DNA of 64,000 bases from Kitasatospora gansuensis (GTDB lineage Bacteria > Actinomycetota > Actinomycetes > Streptomycetales > Streptomycetaceae): positions 1,674,001 to 1,738,000 of the forward strand of contig NZ_JACHJR010000001.1 in assembly GCF_014203705.1 (NCBI RefSeq). Reading direction: 5' to 3'. The notes below the pieces were generated by a model. That model was not told the DNA's origin. It was given only the letters and a program-made list of their open reading frames with translations, and made no database searches. Shown here piece by piece: positions 53,914 to 63,575 of this stretch. A program made the position numbers and the translations under genes. Position 1 is the stretch's first letter, and each line of letters begins with the position of its first letter.

Positions 53914-56444
53914 GGCGCCACCTCGACAGGGCCGGGACCGGCGGCCGGCAGGGTGAGCAGCATGGTGGTGCCGCCACCCGGGGTGTCCTCGACCTCGAGG
54001 GAGCCGTTCATGGCTTCGGCCAGGCCCCGGGAGAGTGCGAGGCCGAGGCCGACGCCGGTGGTGTTGTCGGTGTCGCCGAGGCGTTGGAACGGGAGGAAGA
54101 CCTGTTCCCGGTCCTCCGGTGGGATGCCGGGGCCGCGGTCGATGACGCGGATCTCCACCCGGTCCAGGTGGGCGCTGGCGGCGACCAGGACAGGAGCGCC
54201 GGGGGCGTTGTGCCGCAGGGCGTTGGTGATGACGTTGGCCAGCACCCGTTCCAGCAGTGGCGGGTCGGCGAGTACGGGCGGTGCTTCGGCGAGGCCGAGC
54301 GGCTGGATCGGGGCGTCCGGGTCGGCGAGCGAGTCGACGGCGCGTGGGAGGACGTCCTCCAGGTGGGTCGGCATCAGATGGAGGGTCAGGGCACCCGCTT
54401 GGAGGCGGCTCATGTCGAGCAGGTTGTCGACCAGGCGGTTGAGCTTGAGCAGGGATTCGTCGGCGGTAGCCAGGAGTTCGGCCTGGTCCTCCTCGGAGAA
54501 CTCCACGTCGGGGCTGCGCAGCGAACCGACCGAGGCGAGCGCGGCGGCCAGCGGGGTGCGCAGGTCGTGGCTGACCGCGGCGAGCAGGGCGGTGCGCATC
54601 CGGTCAGCGGCCTTGATCGGTTCGACCTCGGCGGCGACCGTGGCGAGCCGGTCCCGTTCCAGGGCGGCGGCGACGTGGGCGGCGAACGCGGTCAGCACCC
54701 GCTGGTCGGCGGCGGGCAGCCGCCGCCCGGCCAGGATCAGCAAAGCATCGGAACCGACCGGGACTTCGGTGACTTCGCGGTCGGCGGCGGGCGCTCCGGC
54801 GGCGTCGCTCCGGGCCAGCACCTCACCGCCGGTGCGGTCCAGCAGCGCGACGGAGTCCATGCCGAAGGCGGTCCGGGACTTCTCCAGCAGAGCGGGCAGC
54901 GCGTCGGCGCCGCGCAGCACGCTGCCCGCCAGGGTGGACAGGGTCTCCGCCTCGGCGGTGGCGCGAGCGGCCCGGGTGGTGAGGCGGCCGGCATGGTCAA
55001 CCACGGTGGAGACGGTGAGCGCGACGACGGCGAACACCGCCAGCGCGATGATGTTGTTCGGCTCGGTGATGGTGAAGGTGTGGACCGGCGGGATGAAGTA
55101 GTAGTTGAGGAGCAGTGAGGCGGTCACCGAGGCGAGCAGGGCGGAGGTCGCACCGCCGAGCAACGCGACGGCCACCACGCCGAGTTGGAAGATGAGCGCG
55201 TCGGTGGTGAGGTTGAGGGTGGTGTGCGACAGCAGCAGCGTGAGCAGCACGGGCAGCACCAGTCCGGCGGCGTACCCGGCGAGGGTGCGCCTGGGTGAGT
55301 GCCGGCGGCCGAGCGCGGGCAGCCGGCCGCGGCCGGTGAACTCGTGGGTGACCATGTGGACGTCGATGTCCTCGGAGCCGTCCACGGTGGTCTCGCCGAT
55401 GCCGGGGCCGGTGAGGAACCGGGCGATCCGGCCGCGCCGGCTGGTGCCCAGCACCAGCTGGGTGGCGTCGTGCGCGCGGGCGAAGGTCAGCAGCGAGTCC
55501 GGGATGTCGTCGCCGACCACCACGTGGTAGCTGCCGCCCAGGGTCTCCACCAACTGCCGTTGCTCGGCCAGGTTTCCGGGTGAGGCGCCGGCCAGGCCGT
55601 CGCTGCGGGTGATGTGCACGGCGAGCAGTTCGCCGCCCGCCGTACGGTCCGCGATCCTGGCCGCGCGGCGGATCAGCGTCTCGCCCTCGGGGCCGCCGGT
55701 GAGGGCGACCACGACGCGTTCCCGAGTCTCCCAGACCCGGTCGATGTTGTGGGTGGCACGGTAGTCCCGCAGGCCCTCGTCGACCCGGCCGGCCACCCAG
55801 AGCAGGGCGAGTTCCCGAAGGGCCGTCAGGTTGCCGACCCGGAAGTAGTTGGAGAGCGCGGCGTCCACCTTCTCGGCCTTGTAGACGTTGCCATGGGCCA
55901 TCCGGCGGCGCAGCGCCTGCGGGGCCATGTCGACCAGTTCGAGCTGGTCGGCCCGGCGGACCACCTCGTCGGGGACGGTCTCCCGCTGCGGGATGCCGGT
56001 GATCTTCTGCACCACGTCGTTGAGCGACTCCAGGTGCTGGATGTTGACGGTGGTGATCACGTCGACCCCGGCCGCCAGCAGCTCCTCGACGTCCTGCCAG
56101 CGCTTCGCGTTCCGCCCGCCGGGGACGTTGGTGTGGGCGAGCTCGTCCACCAGCGCCACGGCCGGGCGGCGGGCCAGCACCGCGTCGAGGTCCATCTCGG
56201 TGAACTCGGTTCCCCGATAAGTCCGTTGGGCTCGGGGAATGACGTCCAGACCCTGCAGCATGTGCTCGGTGTGCCGGCGGCCGTGGCACTCGATGTAGCC
56301 GACCACCACGTCCGCGCCGCGTTCCTGTCTGCGGCGGGCCTCGTCCAGCATCCGGTAGGTCTTGCCGACGCCGGGGGCGGAACCGAGGTAGACCCTCAGC
56401 CGGCCGCGGCGGTGCGCGGTGCCGGGGGTGAGGTCGCGAGACAT
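53910..56444 (-). CDS. kdpD: potassium-sensing histidine kinase KdpD
   Basis: An 844-residue intact KdpD. Order: KdpD N-terminal domain with Walker A (GSAPGVGKTYRML) and Walker B-like ALVDELAHTNVPGG; a Usp-like domain (about 245-370; LVLGTSRRGRIARFLTGPG); four transmembrane helices (about 390-490); a GAF-like region; HisKA with the phosphorylated His near residue 624 (AVSHDLRTPLAAA); and HATPase (NVITNALRHNAPGAPVL, DRGPGIPPEDREQVF). It senses low potassium and would phosphorylate KdpE, which here is only a remnant. ATG 56444 follows the kdpC gene by 89 bp that includes a hairpin. Confidence 0.94.
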   Translation of the reverse strand: MSRDLTPGTAHRRGRLRVYLGSAPGVGKTYRMLDEARRRQERGADVVVGYIECHGRRHTEHMLQGLDVIPRAQRTYRGTEFTEMDLDAVLARRPAVALVDELAHTNVPGGRNAKRWQDVEELLAAGVDVITTVNIQHLESLNDVVQKITGIPQRETVPDEVVRRADQLELVDMAPQALRRRMAHGNVYKAEKVDAALSNYFRVGNLTALRELALLWVAGRVDEGLRDYRATHNIDRVWETRERVVVALTGGPEGETLIRRAARIADRTAGGELLAVHITRSDGLAGASPGNLAEQRQLVETLGGSYHVVVGDDIPDSLLTFARAHDATQLVLGTSRRGRIARFLTGPGIGETTVDGSEDIDVHMVTHEFTGRGRLPALGRRHSPRRTLAGYAAGLVLPVLLTLLLSHTTLNLTTDALIFQLGVVAVALLGGATSALLASVTASLLLNYYFIPPVHTFTITEPNNIIALAVFAVVALTVSTVVDHAGRLTTRAARATAEAETLSTLAGSVLRGADALPALLEKSRTAFGMDSVALLDRTGGEVLARSDAAGAPAADREVTEVPVGSDALLILAGRRLPAADQRVLTAFAAHVAAALERDRLATVAAEVEPIKAADRMRTALLAAVSHDLRTPLAAALASVGSLRSPDVEFSEEDQAELLATADESLLKLNRLVDNLLDMSRLQAGALTLHLMPTHLEDVLPRAVDSLADPDAPIQPLGLAEAPPVLADPPLLERVLANVITNALRHNAPGAPVLVAASAHLDRVEIRVIDRGPGIPPEDREQVFLPFQRLGDTDNTTGVGLGLALSRGLAEAMNGSLEVEDTPGGGTTMLLTLPAAGPGPVEVAP

Positions 56445-56485
56445 GGGCGCGGCATCTTTCGGTGCGAGGGCGGATACGGCGGACC

Positions 56486-56509
56486 GACCCTGCCCAGGGG
56501 GGCAGGGTC
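56486..56509 (-). terminator. hairpin between kdpC and kdpD
   Basis: GACCCTGCCC (56486-56495) pairs with GGGCAGGGTC (56500-56509). It may terminate part of the structural-operon transcript and lower kdpD expression. Confidence 0.7.
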
Positions 56510-56533
56510 GGACCGTTCAGTCAGCGATCGATG

Positions 56534-57163
56534 TCACTTGAGCTCGCTGAGTGCCTTGTTGAGCAGGACGACGTTGACGCCGTCCTGGCCGAGGAAGCCG
56601 AGCGTGCGCCCCACGGTGTACTTGTCGACCAGTCGGTTCACCGCGTCGGCCGACAGCTTGCGCTCCTTGGCGACCCGGGCGACCTGCTCCTCGGCGTACG
56701 CGACCGAGATCTCCGGGTCGAGACCGGAGCCGGAGGCGGTGACCGCGTCGGCGGGGACGGCGGCCGGGTCGACACCGTCGAAGGCGGCGATCGCGGCCCG
56801 GCGCTCCCCCACCGCCTTGAGCAGGTCCTCGCTGTTGGGGCCGAGGTTGGAGGCACCGGAGGCCTTCGGGTCGTAGCTCCCGGCGGAGAACCGGGGTTGG
56901 AACCACTTCGGGTCCGGCTGGGCCGCCTCGTCCGGGTCATCCGGGTTCTTCTTGGGGAGATTGAAGTTCTGGCCGAGCAGGCTCGAACCCACCTCCTTTC
57001 CCTCGGACTTGACGATCGATCCGTTCGCCTTGGAGGCGAACGCGACCTGGCTCAGGCCGGTCACCAGCAGCGGGTAGGCGAGACCGAGGATCACGGTCAT
57101 CACCAGCAGCATCCGCAGCGCGGTCAGGTGGTTGCGCACGGCGTTGGGCAGTGGCTTGGACAC
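56534..57163 (-). CDS. kdpC: potassium-transporting ATPase subunit KdpC
   Basis: A 209-residue single-span subunit of the KdpFABC pump. The N-terminal helix (ALRMLLVMTVILGLAYPLLV) and the family segments GSSLLGQNF, FQPRFSAG, DAVTASGSGLDPEISVAYAE and RVAKERKL are present. KdpC stabilises the KdpA-KdpB complex and raises ATP affinity. GTG 57163 lies 17 bp downstream of the kdpB stop. Confidence 0.96.
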   Translation of the reverse strand: MSKPLPNAVRNHLTALRMLLVMTVILGLAYPLLVTGLSQVAFASKANGSIVKSEGKEVGSSLLGQNFNLPKKNPDDPDEAAQPDPKWFQPRFSAGSYDPKASGASNLGPNSEDLLKAVGERRAAIAAFDGVDPAAVPADAVTASGSGLDPEISVAYAEEQVARVAKERKLSADAVNRLVDKYTVGRTLGFLGQDGVNVVLLNKALSELK

Positions 57164-57179
57164 TGTTCCGACGCTCCTT

Positions 57180-59300
57180 TCAGCTCAGGCCGGGGATGAA
57201 CTGGACGATCAGGTCGATCGCCTTGATCCCGATGAAGGGGACGACCAGACCACCCAGGCCGTACACCCCGATGTTCCGGCGCAGCAGCGAACTGGCATCG
57301 GACGGACGGTACTTGACGCCGCGCAGGGCGAGCGGGATGAGACCGATGATGACCAGGGCGTTGAAGATGATCGCCGAGGTGATCGCGGACTCGGGGCTGT
57401 GCAGCTGCATGATGTTCAGCTTGTCCAGGCCCGGGTAGACGGTGGCGAACATCGCCGGGATGATCGCGAAGTACTTGGCGACGTCGTTGGCGATCGAGAA
57501 GGTGGTCAACGCCCCACGGGTGATCAGGAGTTGCTTGCCGATCTCGACGATCTCGATCAGCTTGGTGGGGTTGGAGTCCAGGTCCACCATGTTGCCGGCC
57601 TCCTTGGCCGCCATGGTGCCCGTGTTCATCGCCACGCCGACGTCGGCCTGGGCCAGGGCAGGGGCGTCGTTGGTGCCGTCGCCGGTCATCGCGACCAGCT
57701 TGCCACCCGCCTGCTCCTTCTTGATCAGGGCCATCTTGTCCTCGGGGGTGGCCTCGGCGAGGAAGTCGTCCACGCCCGCCTCCTCTGCGATCGCCTTGGC
57801 GGTCAGCGGGTTGTCGCCGGTGATCATGACGGTCCGGATGCCCATCCGGCGGAGCTCGTCGAACCGCTCCTTCATGCCCTCCTTGACCACGTCCTTGAGG
57901 TAGATGACACCCAGGGCACGAGCGGGGGCCGAGCCGATCTTCGAAGCCACCAGGAGCGGGGTGCCACCGGCTGCCGAGATCTGCTGGACGAGGTCGGTGA
58001 CGTCGGTGCCGACCGTGCCGCCGTTGTCGGTCACCCACTGGGCGACCGAGCCGGAGGCGCCCTTGCGGACCGCGTGGACGCCGTCGGCCTCGTCCAGGTC
58101 GACACCGGACATCCGGGTCTGCGCGGTGAACGGGACCCAGGTGGCGTGCGTCAACTCGCCCTGGGCGCGGGCCCGCAGGCCGTAGCCGGTCTTGGCGAGC
58201 ACCACGATGGAGCGGCCCTCGGGGGTCTCGTCCGCGAGCGAGGAGAGCTGGGCGGCGTCCGCCAGTTCCTCGACCGTGACGCCGGCGGCGGGCTGGAACT
58301 CGGCCGCCTGACGGTTGCCCAGGGTGATGGTGCCGGTCTTGTCCAGCAGCAGGGTGTTGACGTCACCGGCGGCCTCGACCGCCCGGCCCGACATGGCGAG
58401 TACGTTGCGCTGGACCAGGCGGTCCATGCCCGCGATACCGATCGCGGAGAGCAGCGCGCCGATGGTGGTGGGGATCAGCGCGACCACCAGGGCCACCAGC
58501 ACGATCATCGACTGCGGGGCGCCCGCGTACGTCGCCATCGGCTGGAGGGTGCAGACCGCGATCAGGAAGACGATGGTGAGCGAGGCGAGCAGGATGTTCA
58601 GCGCGATCTCGTTCGGCGTCTTCTGCCGGGCGGCGCCCTCGACCAGGGCGATCATCCGGTCGATGAAGGTCTTGCCGGGCTCGGAGGAGATCTTCACCAC
58701 GATCCGGTCGGAGAGCACCTTGGTGCCGCCGGTGACGGCCGAGCGGTCGCCGCCGGACTCGCGGATGACGGGGGCGGACTCGCCGGTGATCGCGGACTCG
58801 TCGACCGAGGCGACCCCCTCGACCACGTCGCCGTCCCCGGGGATGGTCTGGCCGGCCTCGACCACCACGTGGTCGCCGAGCCGCAGCGCGGTGCCGGAGA
58901 CCTCCTCCTCGTCGCCCGAGGCGGGCCAGTTGACGAGGCGTCGGGCCACCGCGTCGGTCTTGGTCCGGCGCAGGGTCTCGGCCTGCGCCTTGCCGCGCCC
59001 CTCGGCGACGGCCTCGGCCAGGTTGGCGAAGACCGTGGTGAGCCAGAGCCAGAGGGTGATCGCCCAGGCGAACACGGACGGGTCGGCGATCGCGGCGACG
59101 GTGGTGACCACCGAGCCGACCTCGACCACGAACATCACCGGGTTCTTGACCATCACCCGGGGGTCGAGCTTCTTCACCGCGTCGGGCAGCGAGGCGACGA
59201 TCAGCTTCGGGTCCAGCAGGCCGCCACCGGAGACTCTGTGCGGGGCCTGCGGCTGGTCCGCCGGAGCGGAAGCGGACGTGGGGGTAAGGGTGGACGACAT
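57180..59300 (-). CDS. kdpB: potassium-transporting P-type ATPase subunit KdpB
   Basis: A 706-residue P-type ATPase, full length. The phosphorylated Asp is in [13 protein letters not shown] near residue 320. Actuator TGES is in [12 protein letters not shown], hinge [20 protein letters not shown] is intact, and the KdpB hallmark [20 protein letters not shown] is present. ATG 59300 overlaps the kdpA stop (ATGA). It hydrolyses ATP to drive K+ uptake through KdpA. Confidence 0.97.
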   Translation of the reverse strand: MSSTLTPTSASAPADQPQAPHRVSGGGLLDPKLIVASLPDAVKKLDPRVMVKNPVMFVVEVGSVVTTVAAIADPSVFAWAITLWLWLTTVFANLAEAVAEGRGKAQAETLRRTKTDAVARRLVNWPASGDEEEVSGTALRLGDHVVVEAGQTIPGDGDVVEGVASVDESAITGESAPVIRESGGDRSAVTGGTKVLSDRIVVKISSEPGKTFIDRMIALVEGAARQKTPNEIALNILLASLTIVFLIAVCTLQPMATYAGAPQSMIVLVALVVALIPTTIGALLSAIGIAGMDRLVQRNVLAMSGRAVEAAGDVNTLLLDKTGTITLGNRQAAEFQPAAGVTVEELADAAQLSSLADETPEGRSIVVLAKTGYGLRARAQGELTHATWVPFTAQTRMSGVDLDEADGVHAVRKGASGSVAQWVTDNGGTVGTDVTDLVQQISAAGGTPLLVASKIGSAPARALGVIYLKDVVKEGMKERFDELRRMGIRTVMITGDNPLTAKAIAEEAGVDDFLAEATPEDKMALIKKEQAGGKLVAMTGDGTNDAPALAQADVGVAMNTGTMAAKEAGNMVDLDSNPTKLIEIVEIGKQLLITRGALTTFSIANDVAKYFAIIPAMFATVYPGLDKLNIMQLHSPESAITSAIIFNALVIIGLIPLALRGVKYRPSDASSLLRRNIGVYGLGGLVVPFIGIKAIDLIVQFIPGLS

Positions 59301-60961
59301 CAGTGCAGACCTTCCGCGATCGGCCCGAGTGCCAGGGCCGGGAAGTAGGTGAGGCCGACGACGATCAGGATCACTCCCGACAGCAGGCCCACGAACAGCG
59401 GTTTGTGGGTGGGCAGGGTGCCCGGGGTGGCGGGGACGGGCTGCTGCTTGGCGAGCGCACCGGCCAGCGCCAGCACGAACACCATCGGCAGGAACCGTCC
59501 GAGCACCATGGCCAGGCCGAGCGCGGTGTCGTACCACTCGGTGTTGACGGTGATGCCACCGAACGCGGAGCCGTTGTTGTTGGCGGCGGAGGTGAACGCG
59601 TACAGCACCTCGGAGAAGCCGTGCGCACCGGAGTTGAGCATCCCGGCCCGCTCGCCCGGCAGCGCCATCGCGATCCCGGTGCCGACCAGCACCAGCGTCG
59701 GCGTGGTGAGGATGTAGAGCGAGGCGAACTTCATCTCCCGGCCGCCGAGCTTCTTGCCCAGGTACTCGGGCGTCCGGCCGACCATCAGACCGGCCACGAA
59801 GACCGCGACGATCGCCAGGATCAGCATCCCGTACAGGCCGGAACCGGTGCCGCCGGGCGCGATCTCACCGAGCATCATGTTGAAGATCGCCAGACCGCCG
59901 CCGAACGGCGAGTACGAGTCGTGGAACGAGTTCACCGCACCCGTCGAGGTCAGCGTGGTGGAGGCGGCGAACAGACTCGACGCCGCGATGCCGAAGCGCT
60001 GCTCCTTGCCCTCCATCGCGGCGCCGGCCGCCTGGGCGGCGGTGCCGGAGTGCTGGAACTCGAAGAAGGTGACCAGCGCGGCCGAGGCGACCCAGAACAG
60101 GGCCATCACCGAGACGATCGCGTACCCCTGGCGGTGGTCACCGATCATCCTGCCGAAGGTGCGCGGCAGGGCGAACGGGATCAGCAGCAGCAGGAAGATC
60201 TCCAGCAGGTTGGTGAAGCCGTTCGGGTTCGAGAAGGGGTGGGCGGAGTTGGCGTTGTAGAAACCGCCGCCGTTGGTGCCCAGCTCCTTGATGACCTCCT
60301 GCGAGGCGGCCGGCCCGCCCGGGATCGACTGCGGGTCGCCGGCCAGGGAGGTCAGCTCGTGGAAGCCGTGGAAGTTCTGCACCACACCGTTCGCCACCAG
60401 CACGAGCGCGAACACGATCGAGAGCGGCAGCAGCAGGCGCAGCACGATCCGGGTCAGATCGACCCAGAAGTTGCCGACCCGGTCGGTGCGGTTGCGGGTG
60501 AAGCCCCGGATCAGGGTCGCCAGGACGGCTATGCCGACGGCGGCCGAGACGAAGTTCTGCACGGCCAGGCCGGCCATCTGCACCAGGTGGCCCATCGCGG
60601 CTTCGCCGCTGTAGGACTGCCAGTTGGTGTTGGCGGTGAACGAGATCGCGGTGTTCCAGGCCTGGTGGGCCGGCATCTCGGGGACCCCGAGACTGAGCAG
60701 CAGGTGGTTCTGGAGGCGAATCAGGCCGTAGAGGAAGAGCACGGAGACGGCCGAGAAGGCCAGCACCGAGCGGAGGTAGACCGGCCAGCGCTGGTCGGCG
60801 TCCGGGTCGACGCCGACCACCTTGTAGAGGCCGCGTTCGACTCTCAGGTGCTTGGCGGTGGTGAGGAGCTTGGCGATGTGGTCGCCAAGCGGGCGGTAGC
60901 ACAGGGCCAGGGCGCCCACCAGGGCGAGGGCCTGCAGCCAGCCCGCGAGTGTGGAGCTCAT
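59300..60961 (-). CDS. kdpA: potassium-transporting ATPase subunit KdpA
   Basis: A 553-residue, ten-span K+ channel-like subunit. The selectivity-filter segments are visible: [60 protein letters not shown] and [17 protein letters not shown] 60961 follows the kdpF stop by two bases. Intact. Confidence 0.97.
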   Translation of the reverse strand: MSSTLAGWLQALALVGALALCYRPLGDHIAKLLTTAKHLRVERGLYKVVGVDPDADQRWPVYLRSVLAFSAVSVLFLYGLIRLQNHLLLSLGVPEMPAHQAWNTAISFTANTNWQSYSGEAAMGHLVQMAGLAVQNFVSAAVGIAVLATLIRGFTRNRTDRVGNFWVDLTRIVLRLLLPLSIVFALVLVANGVVQNFHGFHELTSLAGDPQSIPGGPAASQEVIKELGTNGGGFYNANSAHPFSNPNGFTNLLEIFLLLLIPFALPRTFGRMIGDHRQGYAIVSVMALFWVASAALVTFFEFQHSGTAAQAAGAAMEGKEQRFGIAASSLFAASTTLTSTGAVNSFHDSYSPFGGGLAIFNMMLGEIAPGGTGSGLYGMLILAIVAVFVAGLMVGRTPEYLGKKLGGREMKFASLYILTTPTLVLVGTGIAMALPGERAGMLNSGAHGFSEVLYAFTSAANNNGSAFGGITVNTEWYDTALGLAMVLGRFLPMVFVLALAGALAKQQPVPATPGTLPTHKPLFVGLLSGVILIVVGLTYFPALALGPIAEGLH

Positions 60962-60963
60962 GG

Positions 60964-61053
60964 TCAGAACTTCTCCGGGTAGATCAACGCCACGACGAGG
61001 TAGCCGACGAGCGCGACGGCGACGATGAGACCTGCGAGGTTCTCGGCGCTCAC
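60964..61053 (-). CDS. kdpF: KdpF small subunit
   Basis: A 29-residue single-helix peptide ([20 protein letters not shown] followed by YPEKF), the usual KdpF ending. GTG 61053 overlaps the stop of the 27-residue ORF upstream and is preceded by GGAG. KdpF stabilises KdpABC. Confidence 0.93.
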   Translation of the reverse strand: MSAENLAGLIVAVALVGYLVVALIYPEKF

Positions 61054-61133
61054 AGCTTCTCCACCCCTCGCGCGATCAGGGCGATGACGGCGAACACGGC
61101 GACCGTGATCCCGACGAAGACGATGTCGGACAT
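61050..61133 (-). CDS. 27-residue membrane peptide preceding kdpF
   Basis: A short ORF ([20 protein letters not shown], then ARGVEKL) consisting of one transmembrane helix and a basic end. Its stop overlaps the kdpF start (GTGA), so translation is coupled. I believe similar peptides precede kdpF in other streptomycetes, from memory; function unknown. Too short for standard gene finders. Confidence 0.7.
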   Translation of the reverse strand: MSDIVFVGITVAVFAVIALIARGVEKL

Positions 61134-61259
61134 GGGCTCCACCAGAGTGGTTCAGAGGCCTGGCCGCGCTTCGCCTTCGGGGCTCAGCACGGCGCCGGCG
61201 GCAGACCGGCTCCGCCAGCAAATCAGCTGGTCAGGGCCGTAAAGCCGTTCCTGACGCCC

Positions 61260-61297
61260 TCCATACGGCCGGGCCGGGAACCTTGACGCGGTCTTGA
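61260..61297 (-). promoter_or_regulatory. candidate KdpE box and promoter of the kdp operon
   Basis: On the minus strand TCAAG occurs twice at an 11-bp step (plus-strand CTTGA at 61282-61286 and 61293-61297), the helical-phase direct repeat expected of OmpR-type regulators. TATGGA (61265-61260, minus) could be the -10, so the box overlaps the -35 position. It lies ~150 bp upstream of the first kdp ORF. Confidence 0.45.
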
Positions 61298-61330
61298 TGC
61301 CGCCCCGGAACCCGCCCGCCCGGGAACGGC

Positions 61331-61369
61331 TCGGGGCCCCCGGGCGGCAGTGCCGTCCAGGGGCCCCGA
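61331..61369 (-). terminator. terminator after the first KimA-like gene
   Basis: GGGGCCCC-type outer arms with an inner CGGCA/TGCCG hairpin between 61331 and 61369, directly downstream of the transporter stop on the minus strand. Confidence 0.65.
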
Positions 61370-61376
61370 CGGTGCG

Positions 61377-63398
61377 TCAGACCTGTACCTTCTTGGCCGT
61401 ACGGGCCGGTTCGCCACGCCGCACCGAGCCCGGCGCCCGGCGGGCCGGACGGTCCGCCCGGGGGGCGGAGGAGAGCTGCCACGGCACGCTGATCACCATC
61501 ACGCCCGGGGTGAACAGCAGTCGGCTCTTCAGCCAGAGGGCGGACTGGTTGTGCAGCAGGTTCTCCCACCAGTGCCCGACCACGTACTCCGGGATGAACA
61601 CCGCGACCACGTCACGGGGACTCCCCCGCCGGACACTCCGGACGTACCCGACCACCGGCTTGGTGATCTCCCGGAACGGCGAGTCCAGCACCTTCAGCGG
61701 CACCTGGACGTCGAACTCGTCCCACTGCGCCCGGAGTTCGGCCGTGGACTCCTTCTCCACCTCGACCGTCAGCGCCTCCAGGGTGTCCGGTTTGAACGCC
61801 TGCGCGTAGCCGAGCGCCCGCAGGGTCGGCTTGTGCAGCTTGGAGACCAGCACGATGCCGTGCACGTTCGACGGCCGGGCGGACTCCTCGTGCGGGTCCT
61901 CCACCGTCAACTCCTCGGCCACCCGGTCGTAGTGGCGCCGGATACCGCGCATCATCACCCACAGCACCACCGCCGCCAGCACGGCCAGCCAGGCACCCTG
62001 GACGAACTTGGTGGCCAGCACGATCACCAACACCAGCCCGGTGACGACCGCGCCCAACGCGTTGATGATCCGGGCCCGTTGGGCGGTGCCCCGGACCGTG
62101 GCGTCCGTCTCGGTGGCCAGGGTGCGGTTCCAGTGCCGGACCATGCCGATCTGGGACAGCGTGAAGGAGGTGAAGACGCCCAGGATGTAGAGGTGGATCA
62201 GGTTCGTCACGTCGGCGTCGTACAGCCAGAGCAGCCCGCCGGCCACCACGGCCAGCGCGATGATGCCGTTGGAGAACGCGAGCCGGTCGCCTCGGGTGTG
62301 CATCTGCCGTGGCAGGTACCGGTGTTCGGCCAGGATCGAGGCCAGCAGCGGGAAGCCGTTGAACGCGGTGTTCGCCGCCAGGATCAGCACCAGCGCGGTC
62401 GCGGCCTGGATCACGTAGAACAGGATGCTGTCGCTGCCGCCGAAGATCGCCGCCGCCAGCTGGGCGATCACGGTCTGCTGCGGCACGGTGGCGCAGTCCG
62501 GGTAGCCGGTCAACTGGCAGGCGTTCTCGGTGATGTGGACGTCGGCGATCAGCGCGAGGGCGGTGATGCCGGTGAACATCACGATCGCGGTGATGCCCAT
62601 CACGGCCATCGTGCTCGCGGCGTTCTTCGACTTCGGCGCCCGGAAGGCGGGCACGCCGTTGGAGATCGCCTCGACGCCGGTCAGCGCGGTGCAGCCGGAG
62701 GCGAAGGCCCGCAGGCCGAGCATCAGCAGCGCGACCCCGGCCAGCGCGTCCTTGCCATGCTCGGGCATGACCCCGTACCGGGCGCTCTCGGCGACCGGGG
62801 CGTCCCCGAGCGCCAGCCGGACCAGGCCGGTGACGATCATCAGCAGGATGGCGCCGATGAAGAGGTAGGTCGGCGCGGCGAAGGCGTTGCCGGACTCCCG
62901 TACGCCACGCAGGTTCATCGCCGTCAGGACGGCCACGAAGCCGACCGCCAGCATCACCCGGTGATCGGCCAGGCTCGGCAGCGCGGAGATGATGTTCGCC
63001 ACCCCGGAGGCGACCGACACCGCCACCGTCATCACGTAGTCGACCAGCAGCGAGGCGGCGACCACCAGGCCGGCGTTCGGCCCGAGGTTCTTCGAGGCCA
63101 CCTCGTAGGAGCCGCCACCGCTGGGGTAGGCGTGCACCACCTGACGGTACGACAGCACCACGACCACCATCAGCGCGACGACCGCCAGCGCGATCCACGG
63201 GGTCAGGTAGAGGAAGGCGGTCCCGCCGACGGTGAGCACCAGCAGGATCTCCTGGGTGGCGTAGGCCACCGAGGAGAGCGGGTCGGAAGCGAAGATCGGC
63301 AGCGCCAGCCGCTTGGGGAGCAGGGTCTCGCCCAGCTCCTCGCTGCGCATGGCCTTGCCGATCACGAGGCGCTTGAGCGCCTGGGGCAGATTGAACAC
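61377..63398 (-). CDS. KimA/KUP-like potassium importer (APC superfamily)
   Basis: A 673-residue membrane protein from GTG 63398. About 12 hydrophobic spans carry the KimA (YdaO) pattern: LALPIFASDPLSSVAYATQE, VVLSYRQVVHAYPSGGGSYE, LVDYVMTVAVSVASGVANII, FASGCTALTGVEAISNGVPA and RGDRLAFSNGIIALAVVAGG. The C-terminal cytosolic domain (HGIVLVSKLHKPTLRALGYA, LLHNQSALWLKSRLLFTPGV) is Usp-like as in KimA, which binds c-di-AMP in Bacillus. KimA is a K+/H+ symporter; the kdp operon next door supports potassium as substrate, though many relatives are annotated only as amino-acid permeases. The frame continues to 63515 without a ribosome site. Confidence 0.82.
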   Translation of the reverse strand: MFNLPQALKRLVIGKAMRSEELGETLLPKRLALPIFASDPLSSVAYATQEILLVLTVGGTAFLYLTPWIALAVVALMVVVVLSYRQVVHAYPSGGGSYEVASKNLGPNAGLVVAASLLVDYVMTVAVSVASGVANIISALPSLADHRVMLAVGFVAVLTAMNLRGVRESGNAFAAPTYLFIGAILLMIVTGLVRLALGDAPVAESARYGVMPEHGKDALAGVALLMLGLRAFASGCTALTGVEAISNGVPAFRAPKSKNAASTMAVMGITAIVMFTGITALALIADVHITENACQLTGYPDCATVPQQTVIAQLAAAIFGGSDSILFYVIQAATALVLILAANTAFNGFPLLASILAEHRYLPRQMHTRGDRLAFSNGIIALAVVAGGLLWLYDADVTNLIHLYILGVFTSFTLSQIGMVRHWNRTLATETDATVRGTAQRARIINALGAVVTGLVLVIVLATKFVQGAWLAVLAAVVLWVMMRGIRRHYDRVAEELTVEDPHEESARPSNVHGIVLVSKLHKPTLRALGYAQAFKPDTLEALTVEVEKESTAELRAQWDEFDVQVPLKVLDSPFREITKPVVGYVRSVRRGSPRDVVAVFIPEYVVGHWWENLLHNQSALWLKSRLLFTPGVMVISVPWQLSSAPRADRPARRAPGSVRRGEPARTAKKVQV

Positions 63399-63446
63399 AC
63401 GGGCGAGCGTAGGGCGCGGGGGGGATCTGCCGCAGCGCGCCGCAAA

Positions 63447-63483
63447 CCCCGTCCAACCTGCTGTTTGCGCAGGTCGGACGGGG
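63447..63483 (-). terminator. hairpin in the leader of the first KimA-like gene
   Basis: Fifteen-bp stem with one G-T pair (63447-63461 with 63469-63483), 49 bp upstream of GTG 63398 and followed on the minus strand by a short T-run. It may terminate the upstream gene 63576-64000 or act as an attenuator. Confidence 0.65.
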
Positions 63484-63575
63484 TCCGTGCGTCTGTCAAG
63501 GGCCCGTTGGGACAAGCGTTAAGGGATCGTCAAGATATTCGGAGCGAATGACTTGATAAGGGTCATATCAGCCGA

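Noticed and set aside
52761-55118. 785-residue plus-strand ORF
   Set aside because: Antisense to kdpD and the decayed patch; no domain match.
63399-63575. ydaO-type c-di-AMP riboswitch upstream of the KimA-like gene
   Set aside because: The conserved riboswitch core is not visible; only a simple hairpin is present.
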